Assembly: GCA_903878115.1 (NCBI GenBank) | Contig: CAIRGO010000026.1 | Span: forward strand, 1 to 33,301 | Direction of reading: 5' to 3' | DNA from: Akkermansiaceae bacterium | GTDB lineage: Bacteria; Verrucomicrobiota; Verrucomicrobiia; Verrucomicrobiales; Akkermansiaceae | DNA: 33,301 nt | Shown: piece by piece, positions 1 to 6,989 of the stretch | Numbering within the stretch: position 1 is the stretch's first letter | Layout of the letters: each line of letters begins with the position of its first letter | The notes under the pieces: generated by a model | Told to the model about the DNA's origin: nothing | Databases searched by the model: none | The model's input: only the letters and a program-made list of their open reading frames with translations | Made by a program: the position numbers and the translations under genes

Positions 1-45
1 GCCATCCTGAGGCTTCACTTTTGAGTCGGGTGAGAAGCTCAGCGC

Positions 46-345
46 CTACTCCTTGTTGATCGATTTTTTGACGCGGTCTGGACATGCATGACTATTGCAG
101 ACTTTAACAATTCCGACAAGGTAATTATTTAAATGGTATAAGGCCTCCTTTTTAGCTTCGTCAATGCTGCTGAACATTTTGCGCATCCTGCGGCCATCCC
201 TGTAGAAGCTGAGAGTGTAGCGGATTCGCCCTTTTGATTCAGTGCGATAGATGGGGACCACGGCAGATCCTGATTTGACCTTGAGAAAAGGCCCAACCTT
301 CTTGGCCCGCCCCTTGGGGGCAGTGGTTCCCACATTTGTCGCCAT
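46..345 (-). CDS. Integrase N-terminal-like fragment next to tRNA-Leu
   Basis: Encodes 99 residues from the ATG at 345, chosen because a GAGGGTGG stretch lies just upstream; an earlier in-frame ATG at 459 would run into the tRNA gene. The centre (VPIYRTESKGRIRYTLSFY, then RDGRRMRKMF and an EAKKEA helix) has the three-strand-plus-helix pattern of the arm-binding domain at the start of tyrosine recombinases. The catalytic domain with its R-H-R-Y residues is absent: the frame stops at 46. One other frame stays open to the window edge, so a frameshift or an integrase remnant is possible. Its place just downstream of a tRNA 3' end, on the same strand, is typical of integrated elements. It could instead be an intact small DNA-binding protein. 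Family assignment is by eye. Confidence 0.5.
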   Translation of the reverse strand: MATNVGTTAPKGRAKKVGPFLKVKSGSAVVPIYRTESKGRIRYTLSFYRDGRRMRKMFSSIDEAKKEALYHLNNYLVGIVKVCNSHACPDRVKKSINKE

Positions 346-405
346 TTTGTCGCCACCCTCGTTCATGCGAGTGTGGGACGTGTCAACAACATTATGATTA
401 CAACT

Positions 406-433
406 ACTTTCCCCTTGATTTGAAAGGGAAAGT
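406..433 (-). other. Hairpin abutting the tRNA-Leu 3' end
   Basis: An 11-base-pair inverted repeat (one G-U pair) with a 6-base loop starts at the tRNA discriminator base and runs away from the gene. No T-run follows, so it is not a standard intrinsic terminator. It may guide 3' processing or be part of an integration site. Confidence 0.5.
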
Positions 434-514
434 GCTCGAAAGGTGACTCGAACACCCACAGATTTCTCTACTAGATCCTTAGTCTAGCGCGTCTACCAAT
501 TCCGCCATCCGAGC
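433..514 (-). tRNA. tRNA-Leu, anticodon AAG
   Basis: An 82-base gene with all arms visible. The acceptor stem GCTCGGA pairs with TTCGAGC, followed by discriminator A as in leucine tRNAs. The D-arm is class II with GGTAGAC. The anticodon stem CTAGA/TCTAG encloses the loop CTAAGGA, giving anticodon AAG. A variable arm AGA-GAAA-TCT and the T-arm GGGTG-TTCGAGT-CACCT follow. CCA is not encoded. Bacterial tRNA-Leu normally has GAG here; AAG differs by a single G34A change and would read CUU, with wobble extension if A34 is deaminated to inosine. Confidence 0.93.
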
Positions 515-549
515 TTGATGTTTACCGCGACTTGCGCCGCGGGGCGGCG

Positions 550-578
550 ATAAAAGAGAAAATTTTACTCATTGGCAA
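550..578 (-). promoter_or_regulatory. Probable promoter of tRNA-Leu
   Basis: On the minus strand TTGCCA (573-578) and TTTTAT (550-555) are separated by 17 bases. A GC-rich discriminator and leader (CGCCGCCCCGCGGCGC) lead to the tRNA start at 514, resembling stringently controlled stable-RNA promoters. The -10 match is 4 of 6. Confidence 0.45.
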
Positions 579-663
579 GTAAATCTTTATGAAATGTTGA
601 ATTTAGTAAAAAAGACTTTTTTATCGACCGTTGAATTTTTTATAAAAAAGTTTTCAGGATAGC

Positions 664-691
664 TTGACAAGTTGCTGGCGATTCCTATGAT
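664..691 (+). promoter_or_regulatory. Sigma-70 promoter of rpmE2
   Basis: Consensus -35 TTGACA (664-669), 16-base spacer, near-consensus -10 TATGAT (686-691). It is the best promoter match in the window. Predicted transcription start is near 698, giving a leader of about 33 bases. Confidence 0.8.
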
Positions 692-701
692 TCGCCTCCC
701 G

Positions 702-716
702 CGCGTTGGAAACGCG
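702..716 (+). promoter_or_regulatory. Hairpin in the rpmE2 leader
   Basis: CGCGTT-GGA-AACGCG forms a 6-base-pair stem with a 3-base loop, extendable by one G-U pair, ending 14 bases before the start codon. Its position allows it to influence translation, and r-protein leaders are often autoregulatory. That role is inference only. Confidence 0.4.
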
Positions 717-730
717 TTGGAATTATCGAT

Positions 731-1000
731 ATGAAACCAAATCTTCATCCTAACTATAATCCCGTTATCTTCGTTGACATGACGACGGGCGCTCGTGTTG
801 TCACTCGCTCCACCAAATCATCGGATCGCAAAGAAGTGATCGATGGCGTGGAACACTCCATCATTTCCGTTGGTATCACTTCTGATTCGCATCCGTTCTT
901 CACTGGACAGAAGCAATTTGTTGATACCGAAGGTCGCATCGACAAGTTCCAAAAGCGTTTCGGCGCACCTGTCCGTCGCGCCGGCAAGCCAAAGCTATAA
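731..1000 (+). CDS. rpmE2: 50S ribosomal protein L31 type B
   Basis: The 89-residue protein has the L31 signatures MKPNLHPNYNPVIFVD near the start and SHPFFTGQKQFVDTEGRIDKF in the middle. It binds the large ribosomal subunit at the bridge to the small subunit. The zinc-binding cysteines of type A L31 are absent (no cysteine at all) and the length suits the type B (C-minus) form. It is monocistronic, with a strong promoter at 664-691 and an intrinsic terminator at 1049-1086. No clear Shine-Dalgarno sequence precedes the ATG. Type B paralogues are induced under zinc limitation in some bacteria; no Zur-box-like palindrome was recognised here, so it may be the only L31. Confidence 0.96.
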   Translation: MKPNLHPNYNPVIFVDMTTGARVVTRSTKSSDRKEVIDGVEHSIISVGITSDSHPFFTGQKQFVDTEGRIDKFQKRFGAPVRRAGKPKL

Positions 1001-1048
1001 GTTTTGGCCTGGGAACTTTCCTAGATCATTTTTTTCATTGTTGTTTTT

Positions 1049-1086
1049 ACCACCTGTCTCATTTACGTGAGTCAGGTGGTTTTTTT
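1049..1086 (+). terminator. Intrinsic terminator after rpmE2
   Basis: ACCACCTG (1049-1056) pairs with CAGGTGGT (1073-1080). An inner CTCA/TGAG stem sits beyond one T-T mismatch, and seven T residues follow. Confidence 0.92.
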
Positions 1087-1155
1087 GTTACCTTTGTCGG
1101 AGCTCGCGGTATTTTATCATCGCCATTACTAACGCGTTCCCATAGAAGATAGAGA

Positions 1156-2193
1156 ATGCCTTCAACGAAAGAACGATTGCTCCAAGCAACTGCCAAAATA
1201 TCCGACTCTGGTCATCAGCGGTTTATCGTTCAGTTGCAGAAATTTTTTAGCTGTCTGGAAACAGCTGCAGTGTCTGATCATCCAGCGGCAGGATTGTATC
1301 AATCGTCAGCGCGGCAATGGTTGTTTTACCTGCAAGCGCTTTGCCGTGTGTATAAAAAAGTTCAGGATGACGATTTATTCGAAGAACTGGCTGAAGCGAT
1401 CAAATTGTTGGAAGATCAGCTCGGTGCCATTGACTACTGGGATGGCTGGATCAAAGAGTATTCTGTGAATGCCACTTTCCCGCCCTTGTTGATGGACGCC
1501 TTAAAGCATCACAAAGAACTCGAACTGCAGCAATTGGCTGAATTGTTAGAAAAAGGAAAGTGGATCGCCAAAGATTTTGCACAGATCCGTGACATGATGG
1601 ATTCGTTAGAAAAAGTCGATTGGCACAAAGCCAACAAAGATCGCAAAAAAATTGCCGAATTCCTTGCTAAGGAAATCGAGAAGATCGAAGACATGTATCA
1701 CAACGGCGAAATCGACTTCCAAGAGTTGGAAACAGGTGTTCACGAGCTGCGCAGAAAACTTCGTTGGATCAGCATTTATGCTCAAGCGCTGGATGGCCTG
1801 CTACAACTTAAGGATGTTCCCAAACCCGCGGCACTTTATCAAAAATACATGACGGATGCTATTGTCAAGTCGCCCTTCAATCGCATGCCGATCGCGCCAT
1901 CGGGCATTGAACCGATCTATCTCACAACGCCAAATTTTTTCGCGCTCAGCTGGATCATTTCACAAATCGGTTCGATCAAAGATGAAGGGCTTAAAGAAGA
2001 AGCGTTGTTAGAAATTGTCACAGAAACAAAAATCGCCACAGGTGCGGCCGCGAAAAAATTGATCGCCCAGTTCATTCCGAAAGCATCGCACACCTTGGCT
2101 ACAATCCCCGCAACGGTTGAAGCGATGGCGCGCGTATTCATTGATGATGATAAAATTCTCCACCGCTTGCGTGATGATTTTGAGGCGGTGTGA
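1156..2193 (+). CDS. Hypothetical helical protein, possibly CHAD-like
   Basis: A 345-residue soluble protein, almost entirely predicted helix and rich in Leu, Lys, Glu and Asp, with no signal peptide or membrane segment. A stretch near residues 196-218 (VHELRRKLRWISIYAQALDG) resembles the His-x-x-Arg helices of CHAD domains, which bind polyphosphate. Only one such helix is clear, so the link is tentative. The middle (about residues 115-190) contains charged heptad-like stretches that could form coiled coil. It is a single gene between the L31 terminator and a convergent GH10-like gene, so context gives no clue. No function is assigned. Confidence 0.75.
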   Translation: MPSTKERLLQATAKISDSGHQRFIVQLQKFFSCLETAAVSDHPAAGLYQSSARQWLFYLQALCRVYKKVQDDDLFEELAEAIKLLEDQLGAIDYWDGWIKEYSVNATFPPLLMDALKHHKELELQQLAELLEKGKWIAKDFAQIRDMMDSLEKVDWHKANKDRKKIAEFLAKEIEKIEDMYHNGEIDFQELETGVHELRRKLRWISIYAQALDGLLQLKDVPKPAALYQKYMTDAIVKSPFNRMPIAPSGIEPIYLTTPNFFALSWIISQIGSIKDEGLKEEALLEIVTETKIATGAAAKKLIAQFIPKASHTLATIPATVEAMARVFIDDDKILHRLRDDFEAV

Positions 2194-2280
2194 TTCATTG
2201 CGTAACCATCTGCATATTATGTTAGATTAGCGCAATGCTAAAATCCACTCAGACAAAAACATCAATGAATGGTTGCAGAA

Positions 2281-4011
2281 CTAACGAATTAACGTTGCAT
2301 TAGGCTTGCTCTTGCTTGCTTCAAACAATTTGCCATCGCACAGATACCAGCCAGTAAAGCCGCGCCAACGCGCTACGCCATTCGCATCGGTGGTGACGGT
2401 AACTTCAGTGCGCCATTTTTTGCCGATCCATTCTTCGATAATTTTTCCACGTTGGCGAATGCTCCAATCTTTATTCCATGAAGCCGTCTCTGGACGCCAG
2501 TGCGAGCCCTCCCAAAACCCCCAATAAACAAAACTATCATAAGCGGGATCACTAAAACAAGCGATCAACAAATCGCGAGTGAAGTCGGCAGCAAGTTCTT
2601 CATCGTGGTCCGTGACGATATCAAACTCTGTGATCGCTTGTCGCGGAACAATTTCTGCATACTTATGGGTGACTTGTAAAACGTGCTCCATGGAGGGCAG
2701 ATAGCTTTCGTGAAAATGCGCTTGATTGCCTAAGCCAGCTACCGTGAGCCCTGCATCGTTGAGTTGTTTAATGTAGCGATAGGTTTCATCATGCTGTGGA
2801 CCAGGTCGAAAAACTTGATCTTCATTCACGAAGAATGGTTTTTTGCTAATGCCGCGTGCGAGTCGAAAAATATCACGATCTAACGATTCTAATCCCTGCC
2901 GTTTATTCAGTAGGTCGGCACCTTCCCAGGCGATGGGGTGATTGATGACATCCCATTCACAAACATGCTCGTCAGCAAAAGCGATGCGTTGCTTGGCGGA
3001 AGTCATAAAATGTTCCCTGATTTGTTCATTATCGGTGATTTTTGCTAGGTTCGGAGGGGTGGCCACCTGCATTAAGTAATGACCACGTAGGCGAATTTTT
3101 CGCTGCTCTAACCAATCAAATGCAGTCGTCATATCCGCATTACGTTTCGCTTGCTGATTGGAGGGCTTATCTTGTGCCCAGTTGAAATCCTTGAGGTCAT
3201 TTTCAAATACGACGATGCTAAAATAGCGGTCAACAATTTCGCGCATTTTTTGTCCATCCGTAGAGGGATCGACGAACCATTTCACTGGCACAGCTGAGCC
3301 GAAGCCAAATTCGTTGCGCGATAACGAAAGAGTTACTTTCTCATTGGCTAACGGTTTTCCTGCCGTATCTTGCAGAGTGATACTGAGGTCAGCTTTACGG
3401 ATTTTTTCAATGCGAGCGAGAGCTTCTTGGCGCCATGGCGCATCAACTTCACGTCCGGGATAACTGCGGCGAATCCTTGGGAAATTTGTCACATCCGTTG
3501 CGGCGGGATAGCGGAAAAGTTTGATGCTCGCGATCTCTATGCGTTGTTTTTTTTGGCCAGTGAGACAAGCGAAAGCTGCCTCGCCATCTGCTGCATCTGC
3601 ATTTGCCGTGAAGCTCAGCGGATAATCTTGCCACGTTGATGAAATTTCAATTCTCGTATCTGAGCCCAGCGACGTGTATGGCGCTTTTTTTAACTGGAGT
3701 TTCGCGACCATCGCTCCTGCTGACGCATCATCAGTAATGGCCCGCGCTTTGATTACTGCAAAGATGATTTCTCCTTTTTTCACCTCGCCACCAGATTGGG
3801 AAAACTGTGCGTTAAATGGTTTCGCGGGATTAGCGACAGTAACATCGACGAAAATACCTTCTTCTGTTAGTTTTCCTGATTTACCAAAGTCAGCGTTCAC
3901 ATAACGCTGAATCGTAGTATCGTGATTCCATGCTTCGCCACCCGCTGGGATTTCTACGGCATAGCCGACATAAGCACTTAGTAAAAATCCGCAAAGAAAT
4001 TTCGTTATCAT
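2281..4011 (-). CDS. Secreted GH10-like protein lacking the acid/base Glu
   Basis: A 576-residue protein from ATG 4011, chosen because residues 1-19 (MITKFLCGFLLSAYVGYA) form a signal peptide; the longer frame from 4080 has no such leader. Residues of about 25-190 look like a carbohydrate-binding beta-sandwich. A linker strand (FGFGSAVPVKWF) follows, then a GH10-type TIM barrel. GH10 enzymes cleave xylan by a retaining mechanism with two glutamates. The nucleophile motif ITEFDI is intact (Glu462, codon 2626-2628). The acid/base motif, usually WDVxNE, reads WDVINHPIAW, with His358 (codon 2938-2940) in place of Glu. The late motif WGFWEGSHW is conserved. Spacing of 104 residues between the two sites fits GH10. 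It may have altered chemistry, act on other glycans, or only bind. It is divergent from the TIM-barrel gene at 4191. Confidence 0.85.
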   Translation of the reverse strand: MITKFLCGFLLSAYVGYAVEIPAGGEAWNHDTTIQRYVNADFGKSGKLTEEGIFVDVTVANPAKPFNAQFSQSGGEVKKGEIIFAVIKARAITDDASAGAMVAKLQLKKAPYTSLGSDTRIEISSTWQDYPLSFTANADAADGEAAFACLTGQKKQRIEIASIKLFRYPAATDVTNFPRIRRSYPGREVDAPWRQEALARIEKIRKADLSITLQDTAGKPLANEKVTLSLSRNEFGFGSAVPVKWFVDPSTDGQKMREIVDRYFSIVVFENDLKDFNWAQDKPSNQQAKRNADMTTAFDWLEQRKIRLRGHYLMQVATPPNLAKITDNEQIREHFMTSAKQRIAFADEHVCEWDVINHPIAWEGADLLNKRQGLESLDRDIFRLARGISKKPFFVNEDQVFRPGPQHDETYRYIKQLNDAGLTVAGLGNQAHFHESYLPSMEHVLQVTHKYAEIVPRQAITEFDIVTDHDEELAADFTRDLLIACFSDPAYDSFVYWGFWEGSHWRPETASWNKDWSIRQRGKIIEEWIGKKWRTEVTVTTDANGVARWRGFTGWYLCDGKLFEASKSKPNATLIR

Positions 4012-4190
4012 AGTTTCTGTCGCATTGGACAAGAACGTGGAGGCTGACGCAAGTGAACTCAGTGTCATGAATTTTGCCATGTTTACATTCTACTATATTT
4101 ATCGAAAAAGAACTTTTCTTTTCGTGGAAGAATGTGAAAATATTGTCCGTAATTCTCTATTAGAAAGAGAAATATCGTTTTTTATTACCT

Positions 4191-5033
4191 ATGAAAATCA
4201 TCCATCACCTCGCCCTTATTGCTGCCGTTTCATTTGCTACAGTTCATGCCGATCCGATTCCGGAAAACCTCCTTCAAAATGGTTGGTTCATCGGGGCGCA
4301 AGCATACACTTTCAAGGAGTTCACCGCCTTCGAGGCGATTGCCAAGACCAAGGAAGCTGGCGGCAATATGATCGAGTTCTACCCTGGGCAAATTCTTAAA
4401 CCAGGTTCTACGGTAAAAGTGCATCACACCATGGATCAAGCCGCGATGGATGAGCTCAAAGCTGAGTGCACCCGTGTAGGTGTGCGCGCTGTGAACTATG
4501 GAGTTGTCGGTGCGAGCAACGCTGAGGAAGTAAAAAGCATCATGAGCTTTGCGAAAAAAATGGGACTCTATTCGGTCTGCACCGAATCCACCGAGCAAAT
4601 CGCCGCATGGGAAGCGAACGCCAAAGAGTTTGATATGAAGGTAGCATTTCATGAACACGGCGGTTCGATGGACAAGCCAAATTACAAAGTCTGGAACCCG
4701 CTCTACATTCTTGGTGTGGTGGAAAGTCGTGACCACCGCGTGGGTGCCTGTGCAGATCTTGGCCACTGGTGCACTTCTAATCTCAAACCAGTGGAGTGCC
4801 TGCGTATACTCAATGGTCGCATCATTAGTGTGCATCTTAAAGATAAGCAAACATATGGCCCTTCACCTGTCGTCGTCGCTGGTAAGGGAGTGGTCGATAT
4901 TGCGGCTTGTTTGGAAGAATTGAGAAAACAAAAATTCAATGGACATATTTCCATCGAGCACGAAAACGACTGGAAAGATAACGTGCCTCAGGTGCGCGCT
5001 AACATCGATTTCATCAAAGCTCACGGAAAGTGA
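4191..5033 (+). CDS. Secreted sugar isomerase/epimerase-like TIM barrel
   Basis: A 280-residue protein of the xylose-isomerase-like TIM-barrel superfamily. Residues 1-20 are a signal peptide ending VHA before Asp-Pro-Ile, so it is exported. Metal-site and barrel motifs are in the expected order: IEFYPG, VNYGVVG, AFHEHGG, CADLGHW, SVHLKDK, and the terminal HISIEHEND. Exported members are common in Verrucomicrobiota and Planctomycetota, where substrates are mostly unknown. The 179-base divergent region separating it from the GH10-like gene suggests possible co-regulation for extracellular or periplasmic sugar use. No Shine-Dalgarno sequence is present. The exact substrate cannot be told. Confidence 0.88.
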   Translation: MKIIHHLALIAAVSFATVHADPIPENLLQNGWFIGAQAYTFKEFTAFEAIAKTKEAGGNMIEFYPGQILKPGSTVKVHHTMDQAAMDELKAECTRVGVRAVNYGVVGASNAEEVKSIMSFAKKMGLYSVCTESTEQIAAWEANAKEFDMKVAFHEHGGSMDKPNYKVWNPLYILGVVESRDHRVGACADLGHWCTSNLKPVECLRILNGRIISVHLKDKQTYGPSPVVVAGKGVVDIAACLEELRKQKFNGHISIEHENDWKDNVPQVRANIDFIKAHGK

Positions 5034-5081
5034 GTCGAGAGGAATTTAGTCGGCATAAAATGACGTCCATCTCGTTGATCA

Positions 5082-5762
5082 TTACGGCGCGGTGAAGCCC
5101 GCACCGCGATGAATTGCATCGATTACTTCTTGAGCACTTTCGAATTGATAATCAGGCTTCAGTGCCAGTAAGGCATCTCGATCGTGATAGCCCCAAGTAG
5201 CCGCTGCAGCTTGCGTTCCTAATGCTTGAGCGGTTTGCAGATCCATTGTGCTATCGCCTAACAATACGCACGTTGCTGCGGGTAGTTGCCATTGATCGAG
5301 AATTTCTTGCAATCCCGCAGGGTCTGGTTTGTGAGGAATCCCGATACGTTGGCCGATGATGTGATCAAACATTTCCGGGAAAAGATATTCTACAATCTCT
5401 ACGGTAAAGGCGTGTGGTTTATTAGATAACACTGCCAGTCGTGCGCCTTGCTTCTTTAGGACATCCAGCAATTCGTGGATGCCTTCATAGACATCGGTAC
5501 CCTCGTTCCAGCGTAGAGCGTAATCGTCGCGGAATAGTCGCAAGACTTCAGCACGTTCCTCCTCATTTGCCTCGGGTGTGGCGCGATGGATCAACATTAT
5601 GATGCCATCGCCGATGAAACTGCGCACTTCGGCTGACGAATAGGTGGAGCGTCCGCAAGCAGCTAAGGCGCGATTAAGGCTACCAGCAATGCCGGGAAGG
5701 GAATCAACTAAGGTGCCGTCCAGATCAAAAATCCAGCCATGCTGCTGAGGTGCTCGGCTCAC
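5082..5762 (-). CDS. gph: HAD hydrolase, phosphoglycolate phosphatase-like
   Basis: A 226-residue HAD-superfamily phosphatase starting with GTG (5760-5762). Motif I is FDLDGTLVDS (nucleophile Asp13, Asp15), motif II LSNKPH, motif III Lys in HKPDP, and motif IV GDSTMD. A four-helix cap lies between motifs I and II. Length and motifs fit the Gph/PGP subfamily, which removes phosphate from 2-phosphoglycolate arising from DNA repair or oxygenase side reactions. Related phosphatases such as pyrophosphatase PpaX share these motifs, so the substrate is not certain. It lies 24 bases downstream of the membrane protein gene at 5787 and is probably cotranscribed with it. Confidence 0.85.
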   Translation of the reverse strand: MSRAPQQHGWIFDLDGTLVDSLPGIAGSLNRALAACGRSTYSSAEVRSFIGDGIIMLIHRATPEANEEERAEVLRLFRDDYALRWNEGTDVYEGIHELLDVLKKQGARLAVLSNKPHAFTVEIVEYLFPEMFDHIIGQRIGIPHKPDPAGLQEILDQWQLPAATCVLLGDSTMDLQTAQALGTQAAAATWGYHDRDALLALKPDYQFESAQEVIDAIHRGAGFTAP

Positions 5763-5786
5763 GAGATGGTAATCAAAAAGCCGAGA

Positions 5787-6191
5787 TTAAAACCCGATTA
5801 AGGTAACGAGTTCTGAATCAGAAAATTCATTCAGGTGATCAGTTGCGACTAACAAAAGTTCTTGGCTGGCCACTTCATCGAGTTGAGAAAACACCTCTGT
5901 TTCAACTGGAGTTAATGTCGAAATTTGGGCGACCTCAGTAGATTTTGGCAAATAAAACAAAGCACATGAGATGGCGACGAGCGCCGCGGCCGCACTAGCA
6001 CGCATCCAGATGGGTAGTAATAAAGCGCGCTCCCACCAAGGTTGAGGAGACTCTTGTTGGCGAACGGCACGCAATACCCGATCAGCAAATTGTGGGCTCA
6101 CTTGCACAGCAGGTGATTTCCGTAACAAATCCCAAACGGGATCTGCGGCGAGCTCATCTTGTTTTGGTACTTGTTGATTTTTGCTGTTCAT
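5787..6191 (-). CDS. Hypothetical single-pass membrane protein
   Basis: A 134-residue protein with an N-terminal cytoplasmic part (DPVWDLLRKSPAVQVSPQFA then DRVLRAVR), one membrane helix near residues 68-88 (SAAAALVAISCALFYLP), and a short acidic C-terminal tail with repeated Glu-Leu/Asp-Glu pairs. This layout resembles small membrane proteins that accompany ECF sigma factors in Verrucomicrobiota, but no sigma factor gene is beside it. It has the best Shine-Dalgarno sequence in the window: AGGAGG seven bases before ATG, unusual against neighbouring genes that lack one. Function unknown. Confidence 0.75.
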   Translation of the reverse strand: MNSKNQQVPKQDELAADPVWDLLRKSPAVQVSPQFADRVLRAVRQQESPQPWWERALLLPIWMRASAAAALVAISCALFYLPKSTEVAQISTLTPVETEVFSQLDEVASQELLLVATDHLNEFSDSELVTLIGF

Positions 6192-6266
6192 CGGTTTACC
6201 TCCTGCACTTGATCAAACAACGAATGCCCCGAAAAGTCGCGTAAAAATTACTTTTATTATAAAAAA

Positions 6267-6884
6267 TTACGCTGCTTGACGTAATAATGCAACCAGCACT
6301 CCTTGAACGATCAATTCGCGGGCGGGAATCAGGTCGGGGAAGTTTTTATTTTCCGCATGCAAAAATGGTTTCCCGTTTTCAACTAAATAGCGCTTCAATG
6401 TGGTCTCTCCATCGATCAAGGCCGCTACAACATCGCCATGGCGTGGCTCGCGAAATTCCATAATAACTACATCGCCATCGCAAATGTGAGCGTCGACCAT
6501 CGATTCGCCGCGGACTTTGAGGGCAAAAGTGCGAGCCGAGCGCTGAATGCCCAACGAACGGATATCGATCGAGAGACAGCCTTCTTTCTCCGGCGTGGTA
6601 TCGTCGCCGTAGCCTGCGGCAATACGTCCGTAGATCGGTATATCGACAATTTCTTCGCGATCCAACTCATCAGGGAACGCGACGGCGCGTGCCTTGCCTG
6701 GCAGTCGCTGAATGGCACCTTTTTTTTCTAATGCACGCAAATGACTCATCGCCGCCGTTTGACTGGCGAAGCCAAAATAATGCTGCAATTCTCGCGTCGA
6801 AGGCATGATGCCAGTCTTACGCTGAGAATTTTTCAAATAATCCAGGATCTCCTGCTGACGTTTCGTTAGTGTTTGTGAGCTCAT
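6267..6884 (-). CDS. lexA: LexA SOS repressor
   Basis: A 205-residue repressor-protease. The start at 6884 gives MSSQTLTKRQQEILDYL, matching the normal LexA N-terminus; the longer frame from 6998 would cross the operator. Residues 1-70 are a winged helix-turn-helix (STRELQHYFGF, then the recognition helix around SQTAAMSHLRALEKKG). Residues 80-205 are the S24 peptidase domain, with cleavage site Ala90-Gly91, catalytic Ser128 in GESM and Lys164 in TTLKRY. LexA represses DNA-damage genes until RecA filaments stimulate self-cleavage. A perfect LexA operator at 6896-6909 overlaps its upstream region, indicating autoregulation. Confidence 0.97.
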   Translation of the reverse strand: MSSQTLTKRQQEILDYLKNSQRKTGIMPSTRELQHYFGFASQTAAMSHLRALEKKGAIQRLPGKARAVAFPDELDREEIVDIPIYGRIAAGYGDDTTPEKEGCLSIDIRSLGIQRSARTFALKVRGESMVDAHICDGDVVIMEFREPRHGDVVAALIDGETTLKRYLVENGKPFLHAENKNFPDLIPARELIVQGVLVALLRQAA

Positions 6885-6889
6885 CTGAT

Positions 6890-6909
6890 GAACAGTGTTC
6901 GAGAGAACA
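6890..6909 (-). promoter_or_regulatory. LexA operator cluster, three half-sites
   Basis: TGTTC-GAGA-GAACA at 6896-6909 is an exact 14-base palindrome matching the TGTTC-N4-GAACA consensus known for Verrucomicrobiota LexA. A third half-site, GAACA at 6890-6894, forms an overlapping palindrome (GAACA-G-TGTTC, 6890-6900) with the first arm. The cluster lies 5-25 bases upstream of lexA and 80 bases upstream of the divergent GAF gene. Confidence 0.9.
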
Positions 6910-6952
6910 AAACACTTTCTTGCGGTATCGACAAGAAAAAAATTCAGAAAAT

Positions 6953-6980
6953 TTGCGGAGTTAAAAAATTCTGTTATGAT
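6953..6980 (+). promoter_or_regulatory. Promoter of the GAF gene
   Basis: TTGCGG (6953-6958), 16-base spacer, TATGAT (6975-6980). Only nine bases separate the -10 box from the ATG at 6990, so the mRNA would be leaderless or nearly so. Confidence 0.65.
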
Positions 6981-6989
6981 CACCGCGCG

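Noticed and set aside
2206-2276. Partial inverted repeat between the helical protein and GH10-like genes
   Set aside because: Only six matching bases with a long loop and no T-run; too weak for a terminator.
4230-4850. 206-residue minus-strand open frame within the TIM-barrel gene
   Set aside because: Fully inside a well-supported gene; no recognisable domain or initiation signal.
5088-5108. 7-bp inverted repeat at the end of the HAD phosphatase gene
   Set aside because: Lies inside coding sequence before the stop codon and has no T-run; probably chance.
5780-6191. Anti-sigma factor identity for the membrane protein
   Set aside because: No sigma factor gene adjoins it and no zinc-binding anti-sigma motif (HxxxCxxC) is present.
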